A stretch of 10,230 nucleotides of DNA from Sulfurimonas sp. (GTDB lineage Bacteria; Campylobacterota; Campylobacteria; Campylobacterales; Sulfurimonadaceae): assembly GCA_002733945.2 (NCBI GenBank), contig NVXO02000002.1, forward strand, positions 507,683 to 517,912. The letters are read 5' to 3'. The notes below the pieces were generated by a model, which did not search any database, was not told the DNA's origin, and saw nothing but the letters and a program-made list of their open reading frames with translations. Within the stretch, counting starts at the first letter, position 1; every line of letters starts with the position of its first letter. Positions 1 to 5,081 of the stretch are shown one piece after another. A program made the position numbers and the translations under genes.

Positions 1-22
1 GTAATGCTTTTTAAGCTAGAAA

Positions 23-38
23 TGTTTCATGTGAAACA
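23..38. promoter_or_regulatory. parS: parS-like ParB (Spo0J) binding site
   Basis: The 16-mer TGTTTCATGTGAAACA differs from the widely conserved chromosomal parS consensus TGTTTCACGTGAAACA at one central base. The symmetry extends to 20 bp (21-40, AATGTTTC...GAAACATT). It lies in non-coding AT-rich DNA outside any intact gene. ParB family proteins load on such sites to organise origin-proximal DNA for ParA-driven segregation. The match is seen directly; function is inferred, since no parA or parB gene and no DnaA-box cluster is visible in the window. Confidence 0.6.
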
Positions 39-68
39 TTGAGAAAATATTTATTTAATATAGTTATA

Positions 69-74
69 TATAAT
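69..74 (+). promoter_or_regulatory. possible -10 element upstream of the small broken reading frame
   Basis: A TATAAT hexamer lies in very AT-rich DNA, about 50 bp before the ATG at 126. Upstream I see no convincing -35 hexamer, which is usual for the vegetative sigma factor of Campylobacterota, where the -35 region is poorly conserved. A perfect -10 can easily occur by chance in DNA this AT-rich, so confidence is low. Confidence 0.3.
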
Positions 75-125
75 GAATTTTAATATTTATTGTGGAGAGA
101 GCTAAAAGAAAGGTTTTTTTTAAAG

Positions 126-275
126 ATGCCAGGTGTTAATAAAAAATCTATTTCAGCTGAGGAAGAAGGACTAGCCTTGAGTATTATGAGAAAATACAGG
201 AATTTGTGACTGAACTAGAAAATGAGATAGGCTAGACTCGAACACCTTCTAACTGCTCTATTAGATGAAAAATAG
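126..275 (+). pseudogene. small interrupted coding sequence (about 49 codons, two compensating frameshifts), unrecognised
   Basis: From the ATG at 126 one frame is open to a TGA at 207. Switching back one base near 178-179 gives an open stretch to about 229. Skipping one base at 230 returns to the first frame, which runs to a TAG at 273-275. The stitched product would be 49 residues: MPGVNKKSISAEEEGLAL, then EYYEKIQEFVTELENEI, then ARLEHLLTALLDEK. The last 30 or so residues look like an acidic coiled-coil helix. A purine-rich AAAGG at 109-113 could serve as ribosome binding site, though its spacing is long (12 nt). The first frame is also open upstream to a stop at 81-83, so this could be the decayed end of a longer gene. 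I do not recognise the family. Two assembly errors in an intact small gene are the main alternative to decay. Confidence 0.4.
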
Positions 276-277
276 AG
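256..277. other. small hairpin at the end of the broken reading frame
   Basis: CTCTATT (256-262) pairs perfectly with AATAGAG (271-277) around an 8-nt loop. It overlaps the stop codon of the interrupted small frame and is followed by CTTTATCTTA, which is only modestly T-rich. It may be a weak terminator remnant. The stem is short and AT-rich, so chance is a real alternative. Confidence 0.25.
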
Positions 278-357
278 GCTTTATCTTAAAATGTTTGTTG
301 AAAAGTAGTAAATATAGTAATTTTTCATATTTGTTACCTTTTTATAAGTATTATTAG

Positions 358-363
358 TATAAT
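358..363 (+). promoter_or_regulatory. probable -10 element of the ksgA-rnj operon
   Basis: A perfect TATAAT lies 9 nt before the ksgA ATG, preceded by AT-rich DNA with periodic T runs, the form typical of Campylobacterota vegetative promoters. No good -35 is seen; TTACCT at 334-339 with an 18-bp gap is the best candidate. If used, transcription would start at about 370, only 3 or so nt before the start codon. No Shine-Dalgarno sequence precedes that ATG, which agrees with a nearly leaderless message. An upstream alternative, TATAAG at 343-348, would give a leader of about 18 nt. Confidence 0.45.
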
Positions 364-372
364 ATAGCTGTT

Positions 373-1146
373 ATGAATATCCAAAGTGTAATAGCAAAGA
401 AAAAATTCGGACAAAATTTTTTAAAAGACCAATCAGTTTTAAGAAAGATCGTCGAAGCGATGCCCAAAAATGAGAATAAACTTGTTGAAATTGGACCTGG
501 CTTAGGTGATTTAACTAAATTTTTAGTTGATGTCAGAAGTGTAGAAGCTTTTGAGGTAGATACCGATTTGTGTAAACTATTACAAAGTACATTTAAAGAA
601 GAGATCGATACCAAGCGACTCCACATAAACTGTGGGGATGTTCTACAAGCTTGGAAGAGTTCTTTAGTGGATGAAGCGTATGACTTAGTGGCTAATCTGC
701 CCTATTATATAGCTACGAACATCATACTAAAAGCACTCGCAGATCCAATGTGTAAAAATATACTAGTAATGGTTCAATTAGAAGTTGCAGAGAAGTTTTG
801 TGCGACTGCTGGTGAGAAAGTATTTGGTTCTTTGAGTATTATAGCTCAAAGTATAGGAACTGCGACAATAGTCACAAAAGTTCCTCCAACTGCGTTTGAT
901 CCACAGCCAAAAGTAGACTCCGCTGTTTTTCTCATACAAAAAAATGCTGATAGATCTGATAAAGAGTTCGAGGACATGCTTAGAGTTGCATTTACGCAAC
1001 CTCGAAAAACTCTTATGAAAAATCTCTCACAAAAGTATGATAAACCAACTCTAATTGAAGCTTTTGAGAGACTGAATCTAATACATACGATTCGCCCTCA
1101 TCAGGTGGACACTCAGGACTATCACCAACTCTATAAAATAATATAA
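373..1146 (+). CDS. ksgA: 16S rRNA (adenine(1518)-N(6)/adenine(1519)-N(6))-dimethyltransferase KsgA/RsmA
   Basis: KsgA uses S-adenosylmethionine to dimethylate two adjacent adenines in the 3'-terminal helix of 16S rRNA, a late checkpoint in small-subunit assembly; loss gives kasugamycin resistance. The 257-residue product has the family order: FGQNFL (12-17), the SAM-binding motif EIGPGLG (39-45), an acidic ribose-binding position in FEVD (60-63), GD at 88-89, the catalytic motif NLPYY (108-112), and PPTAFDPQPKVDSAV (171-185) leading to the small helical C-terminal domain. Length is slightly below the usual 265-275 residues, mainly from a short N-terminus. The ATG at 373 is the only in-frame start ahead of the conserved FGQNFL, and it has no Shine-Dalgarno. 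rnj follows after 18 nt, so the two form an operon coupling ribosome maturation with RNA processing. Confidence 0.97.
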   Translation: MNIQSVIAKKKFGQNFLKDQSVLRKIVEAMPKNENKLVEIGPGLGDLTKFLVDVRSVEAFEVDTDLCKLLQSTFKEEIDTKRLHINCGDVLQAWKSSLVDEAYDLVANLPYYIATNIILKALADPMCKNILVMVQLEVAEKFCATAGEKVFGSLSIIAQSIGTATIVTKVPPTAFDPQPKVDSAVFLIQKNADRSDKEFEDMLRVAFTQPRKTLMKNLSQKYDKPTLIEAFERLNLIHTIRPHQVDTQDYHQLYKII

Positions 1147-1153
1147 ATATACA

Positions 1154-1159
1154 AAGGAG
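1154..1159 (+). promoter_or_regulatory. ribosome binding site of rnj
   Basis: AAGGAG sits 5 nt before the ATG at 1165, inside the 18-nt gap after ksgA. It fixes the start of RNase J and so confirms that the low-complexity N-terminal extension is translated. It is much stronger than the absent site of ksgA, suggesting that rnj is translated better from the shared message. Confidence 0.75.
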
Positions 1160-1164
1160 TTTGG

Positions 1165-3201
1165 ATGCAAGAAGAAAACAGAGGGTCAGTAGAAAATACT
1201 ACGACACCTAAAACAGAAGTAAAAGCAAATATGCAAGCAAAAACAGAATCAAAGCCAACAGAGTCAAAACCAGAAGTGAAAACACAAGAAGGTACAGCTA
1301 AACCGGTACACAATAGAAACAATAATAGAAGACCTAATAACCGTAAACCTAATCCTAATCAAAATAGAAATGCCAATGGTGATAAACCAGCAGGTAACAA
1401 ACCTAATAACAACCGTAATAAAAATAAAAACCGTCACCGTAGACAACCTACCCCAGTTGATGAAAATCTAAAAGCATTTGTTACAAAAAATCAAGAAGCA
1501 CATAAGCAACGTCTTAACCCTCACTATAAACTTGACCTTAACTCTAAGGCAAAAATACGTATTACTCCACTAGGTGGGCTTGGTGAAATCGGTGGAAACA
1601 TCATGGTTATGGAGACTGATAACGAAGCTATTCTTATTGATATCGGTATGAGTTTCCCAGATGAGACTATGCACGGTGTTGATATTTTAATCCCTGATTT
1701 TTCTTACCTTAGAGAGATAAAAGATAAAATTGTTGCTGTTATTATTACGCATGCTCATGAAGATCACATTGGTGCGATGCCGTATCTTTATAAAGAGATG
1801 CAATTCCCTATATACGGTACACCTCTTCCACTTGCTATGATTGGTAACAAGTTTGATGAGCATCATATTAAAGAGCATAGAAAACATTTTAACCCTATCG
1901 TTAAACGCCAAGTATATGAGATAGGAAATGACTTTAAAATAGAGTGGATGCATATGACTCACTCGATCATTGACTCTTCAACTATTGCGGTTACTACTGA
2001 CGCTGGAACTCTTATCCATACGGGTGACTTTAAGATAGATTATACTCCCGTTGATGGATATACTGCTGACTTACACCGTTTAGCATACTATGGAGATAAA
2101 GGTGTTCTTTGTCTTCTTTCAGACTCAACTAACTCACACAACCCTACTGCAACAGGTTCAGAGTTAAGTGTTGCTCCTGCATTAGATAGAATCTTCAGTA
2201 AGGCAGAAGGTCGTATCCTTCTTTCTACTTTTAGCTCAAACATTCACCGTGTTCAACAAGCTATTCAGTATGGTATTAAGTATGGTCGTAAGATTTGTGT
2301 TATTGGTCGTTCAATGGAGAGAAATATTGAACTTGCAATGCAGTATGATTATGTACGTTTTGCTAAAAATATCTTTGTTGATCCAGATGAAGTGGCACAG
2401 CTTGAAGATAAAGAAGTTCTTATCGTTACAACAGGTTCTCAAGGAGAGGCAAATTCAGCGCTCTTTAGAATGAGTATTGGTGAGCATAGACATATTAAAA
2501 TTAAACCTAGTGATTTAATCGTTCTTTCATCTCGTGCTATTCCTGGTAACGAAGGTTCTATCTCTGCTATGCTTAACCACCTACAACGTGCAGGTGCAAG
2601 TATTGCTATGAGTAAAGACATTCATGTTTCAGGTCATGCTTCTATGGAAGAGCAAAAACTTATGTTACGTCTTGTAAATCCTAAGTTCTTCTTACCTATC
2701 CATGGTGAGTACAACCATGTTATGCGTCACCGTGAAACTGGTATGATGTGTGGAGTTCCAGAGAGAAATATCCTTCTTATGACAGATGGTGAGCAGATAG
2801 AAATTGCACCTAAGTACATGAGAAAAGTTAAAACTGTAAAAACTGGTAAGACTTACATTGATAATCAAAACAATCATAAGATTGATGATGATATCATCTT
2901 AGACCGTCAAAAACTTGCATCGGATGGTGTAGTTATGATAGTTGCTGAAATTAGCGAGCAGAACTCTAAAATGTTAGATAAACCAAAAGTTACTACATTT
3001 GGTATCGTTCCAGATAGACTTGATAAAGCATTTGCTAAAGAGATAGAAGATGTACTTGAAATCTTCTTAACAAATATCAAACCAGGTCTTATTGACAACT
3101 CTCGTGCCTTAGAAAATGATGTTCGTCAAGTTGTTCGTAAACATATCTTTAGAAAAATGAAAAAGTACCCACTTATCGTTCCACATATGTTAGTTCACTA
3201 A
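1165..3201 (+). CDS. rnj: ribonuclease J (metallo-beta-lactamase/beta-CASP) with Campylobacterota-type basic N-terminal extension
   Basis: RNase J is a zinc-dependent endonuclease and 5'-3' exonuclease that matures and degrades RNA. In Campylobacterota it is the main mRNA-decay enzyme, and in Helicobacter pylori it partners with the DEAD-box helicase RhpA. Of the 678 residues, about 1-125 are low-complexity, rich in Asn, Arg, Lys and Pro (densest at 48-95), and probably disordered and RNA-binding. The beta-lactamase core starts near 129 (IRITPLGGLGEIGGN) and has the metal motif HAHEDH (196-201), H266 and a GDFK metal-ligand segment (287-290). The beta-CASP part shows LSDST (318-322), STFSSNIHR (354-362) and HVSGHA (487-492), then IHGEY (512-516). 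A C-terminal domain fills 555-678. Length matches the Helicobacter enzyme (about 690) rather than the roughly 555 of Bacillus RNase J1. No damage is seen. Confidence 0.96.
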   Translation: MQEENRGSVENTTTPKTEVKANMQAKTESKPTESKPEVKTQEGTAKPVHNRNNNRRPNNRKPNPNQNRNANGDKPAGNKPNNNRNKNKNRHRRQPTPVDENLKAFVTKNQEAHKQRLNPHYKLDLNSKAKIRITPLGGLGEIGGNIMVMETDNEAILIDIGMSFPDETMHGVDILIPDFSYLREIKDKIVAVIITHAHEDHIGAMPYLYKEMQFPIYGTPLPLAMIGNKFDEHHIKEHRKHFNPIVKRQVYEIGNDFKIEWMHMTHSIIDSSTIAVTTDAGTLIHTGDFKIDYTPVDGYTADLHRLAYYGDKGVLCLLSDSTNSHNPTATGSELSVAPALDRIFSKAEGRILLSTFSSNIHRVQQAIQYGIKYGRKICVIGRSMERNIELAMQYDYVRFAKNIFVDPDEVAQLEDKEVLIVTTGSQGEANSALFRMSIGEHRHIKIKPSDLIVLSSRAIPGNEGSISAMLNHLQRAGASIAMSKDIHVSGHASMEEQKLMLRLVNPKFFLPIHGEYNHVMRHRETGMMCGVPERNILLMTDGEQIEIAPKYMRKVKTVKTGKTYIDNQNNHKIDDDIILDRQKLASDGVVMIVAEISEQNSKMLDKPKVTTFGIVPDRLDKAFAKEIEDVLEIFLTNIKPGLIDNSRALENDVRQVVRKHIFRKMKKYPLIVPHMLVH

Positions 3202-3209
3202 AAAAACCT

Positions 3210-3238
3210 TTATAAGGAGAGTTTAACTCTCCTTATAA
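3210..3238. terminator. long inverted repeat after rnj, probable terminator or mRNA 3'-end stabiliser
   Basis: Arms at 3210-3223 and 3225-3238 are perfect complements (TTATAAGGAGAGTT and AACTCTCCTTATAA); the folded form would be a 12-bp stem with a 5-nt loop. It begins 8 nt after the rnj stop. The rightward side lacks a clean U-run, having only GAATCCCCTCTTTT. On the minus strand the hairpin is followed by AAGGTTTTTT, a better intrinsic signal, though no leftward gene is seen. The stem contains AAGGAGAG, a Shine-Dalgarno-like sequence that would be hidden when folded. Confidence 0.65.
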
Positions 3239-3281
3239 GAATCCCCTCTTTTACTTACTTTTAATAATAGTTGATAGATAA

Positions 3282-3287
3282 TATAAT
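3282..3287 (+). promoter_or_regulatory. candidate -10 element for the signalling operon
   Basis: TATAAT lies in the 98-nt gap between rnj and the next gene, after the rnj inverted repeat, so the three-gene cluster probably has its own promoter. Used as -10 it would start transcription near 3294, cutting off the AAAGG ribosome binding site at 3289-3293. A TAATAA at 3262-3267 would keep that site and may be the real element. No clear -35 is visible for either. Confidence 0.35.
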
Positions 3288-3299
3288 TAAAGGTGCTAC

Positions 3300-5081
3300 A
3301 TGAAACTATTATATTTACCCATACTTCTTACAAGTCTCCTCTTCTCAGCTGTTAAAACTCCTTCTGATGTCTATTCCGAAGCAATAGTTCTAAAAGATAT
3401 GGTTAAAGTTTTGCGTCATGAGAATGGAGTAGTTGAGGCTTTTTACAAGATAGATGCACAAAAAGACAAAGTACCTCGTAATGTACTCCAAAAAAGTATA
3501 GAAGTCTTAAGAAAAGTAAATAAATATAGAGAAATTCATTCGATGGGAGAGATATCTGTTCCTCCTGTTCCCCCACGCGATATCATGCCACAAGATGTAT
3601 ATAAGAATGTAGAGAGACTCAAGCAAGAGGTCTTTTATCTACTACAGGGTAAAAAGAGTTCGTATAAAAAGCAATTTATCTATAAACAATATTATAATAA
3701 ATCGTCTGCTGATGTTTATAGAGAGTTATGGATAATATCTATGGGATTTGACAAACTTTTAGGGCAGGGCTTTACCCCCACTGATGTATATACTCAGACA
3801 CAGCAAGTAGTAGAAACTATAAGCTTTCTAAGACTTTCTCAAAGGGAAAAGAACAAGGTAGATATACCACCCCTTAGAGAAAATCAACATCCAAATCATG
3901 CTCTTTATAAATCTGTAGAATTGATAAAACAAATAAACATAATTGAAAAAAAACTATGGATGTATGCAGTCCCAGTGCCTAAGGTAGAAGAGAAGGTTAT
4001 CTCGCCTACAGAAGTATATGACTCACTTCAAACAGTAATTGCTGAACTCAATAGGATATCTAGACGTCTTGGAGTGGAACATGCTTTTGAGTTTAAAGCA
4101 TCTGAGGGAAAAAAGAATCCAGCGGATGTTGTGCAAAACTTGGAATATGCAATAGCTTTACTCCCATCGTTTAGCTTTAATAAAACACTCAAGCAGTATC
4201 CAAAAATAACACTTTTAAAAACACCAAATGATGTTTTTGGTCTGAGCGAACATATACTACGAAAGTTAGAGTATATCAAAGTGCAAAAAGGTATTAAAAT
4301 AAGAGCGAGAGAGACAACCTACATTTATGAGCTTAAACCAATTCATGTCTATGAAAAAGGAATTGAAAATTTGGAAAAGCTTGCAAAATTAAAAGAAAAC
4401 GAAGGAATTAGAGCTTCTCAGGTCCCTAATCCAACTACAGAGAACATCACTCCTAGCGAGGTCTATGAGTTGATTTTAAGACTTGATGATGAGTTGGGAA
4501 TAATGTATAAGAATGTTTTTTTGGATAATATAGCCTTGCATTCTTATCGTGCTATATCAGGAAAGAAACAGTATAACAAGAAAACATCGTCAGATGTATA
4601 TGACAACTTATGGAAAATATCTTATGAACTAGATACAATTTTAAATGAAGAGTATACTCCAAATGAAACATATGTTTTAGCAAAAAACATAGAGAGCGAT
4701 CTTTTACTAATGCAGAAATATTTTTTAGGAAAAAATTTAAGTGTTAAACATAAAAAATATAAAGTAAAGAGACCGAGTGATGTATTTGCAAAGTCTCTAC
4801 AAATATTAAAAAAACTAGAACTAATAAAAAGAAGAGGAAATTTTAAATCTGCAAAAATCATTCTCTCTCAAGATGAGATAGTAACCCCAACTTCTGTTTA
4901 TAATGCTTTGAGAATTATTAGTGCAACTATTTCAGAGATAGATGTTTTTTATGCGATACCTAGAGTTCAAGAAGTAAGTGTACTTAAAACAAGTAAAACA
5001 CCTACGGATGTATATGAAGTTGTTGAGAACATTGAGTATATGCTTAGCAGTATTATAAAGGAGGGTAATTATGAAAATTAG
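3300..5081 (+). CDS. unrecognised exported alpha-helical repeat protein (16 repeats of about 38 residues), coupled to a sensor kinase
   Basis: I do not recognise a family. The 593-residue product opens with a signal peptide (MKLL, hydrophobic to about 16, likely cut after FSA at 17), so it should be periplasmic or secreted; no other membrane segment is seen. The rest is repetitive: a (T/S)P(S/T)(D/E)VY motif, then an amphipathic helix (pattern I..L..I..L) and a basic linker. The motif's last residue, usually Tyr, falls at 25, 63, 101, 140, 164, 203, 240, 278, 313, 351, 389, 434, 458, 496, 534 and 572. Some copies are degenerate (63 Leu, 278 Val, 313 and 496 Phe). Residues 18-305 and 306-593 are two eight-repeat halves. 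It has no cysteines and many Lys. AAAGG at 3289-3293 is the ribosome binding site. The last codons carry the next gene's strong ribosome binding site and overlap it by 11 nt, so co-translation with the kinase is expected. A role as periplasmic ligand or scaffold partner of that kinase is inference; a structural or envelope-binding role is the alternative. Confidence 0.85.
   Translation: MKLLYLPILLTSLLFSAVKTPSDVYSEAIVLKDMVKVLRHENGVVEAFYKIDAQKDKVPRNVLQKSIEVLRKVNKYREIHSMGEISVPPVPPRDIMPQDVYKNVERLKQEVFYLLQGKKSSYKKQFIYKQYYNKSSADVYRELWIISMGFDKLLGQGFTPTDVYTQTQQVVETISFLRLSQREKNKVDIPPLRENQHPNHALYKSVELIKQINIIEKKLWMYAVPVPKVEEKVISPTEVYDSLQTVIAELNRISRRLGVEHAFEFKASEGKKNPADVVQNLEYAIALLPSFSFNKTLKQYPKITLLKTPNDVFGLSEHILRKLEYIKVQKGIKIRARETTYIYELKPIHVYEKGIENLEKLAKLKENEGIRASQVPNPTTENITPSEVYELILRLDDELGIMYKNVFLDNIALHSYRAISGKKQYNKKTSSDVYDNLWKISYELDTILNEEYTPNETYVLAKNIESDLLLMQKYFLGKNLSVKHKKYKVKRPSDVFAKSLQILKKLELIKRRGNFKSAKIILSQDEIVTPTSVYNALRIISATISEIDVFYAIPRVQEVSVLKTSKTPTDVYEVVENIEYMLSSIIKEGNYEN
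3351..5078 (+). repeat. in-gene array of 16 diverged repeats (about 114 bp each) arranged as two blocks of eight
   Basis: Block 1 is about 3351-4214 and block 2 about 4215-5078. Corresponding motifs lie 288 residues apart for the first three repeats and 293-294 apart for the last five. In both blocks the fourth and fifth motifs are only 24 residues apart instead of about 38, as in SSADVYRELWIIS...FTPTDVY against TSSDVYDNLWKIS...YTPNETY. This shows that an eight-repeat ancestor was duplicated whole. The DNA copies have diverged strongly, so the duplication is old and the repeats are visible only in the protein. Confidence 0.8.
5057..5065 (+). promoter_or_regulatory. strong Shine-Dalgarno of the sensor kinase inside the preceding gene
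   Basis: AAAGGAGGG, 5 nt before the ATG at 5071, is the strongest ribosome binding site in the window. It lies within the last codons of the repeat-protein gene, so ribosomes finishing that gene uncover and can reload at it. This fixes the kinase start and supports translational coupling. Confidence 0.75.

Noticed and set aside
126..164. MPGV start resembling ribosomal protein S21 (rpsU).
   Set aside because: Only the first four residues match; the rest lacks the Arg/Lys-rich S21 body, so the similarity is not meaningful.
228..262. tRNA-like T-arm sequence on the minus strand (GTTCGAGTC near 234-242, TAGAGCAG near 253-260).
   Set aside because: The T-stem does not pair, there is no anticodon arm of the right size, and the bases are explained as Leu/Glu/His codons of the interrupted small reading frame.
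778..999. Antisense reading frames within ksgA and rnj and other minus-strand open stretches across the window.
   Set aside because: They overlap strongly supported genes, lack ribosome binding sites and have no recognisable domains; their lengths are what AT-rich coding shadows give.
1300..1440. Asn/Arg/Lys repeats (AATAACCGTAAT-like) in rnj as a possible DNA repeat or CRISPR-like array.
   Set aside because: They are irregular, in frame, and explained by the low-complexity N-terminal extension known for RNase J in this phylum.
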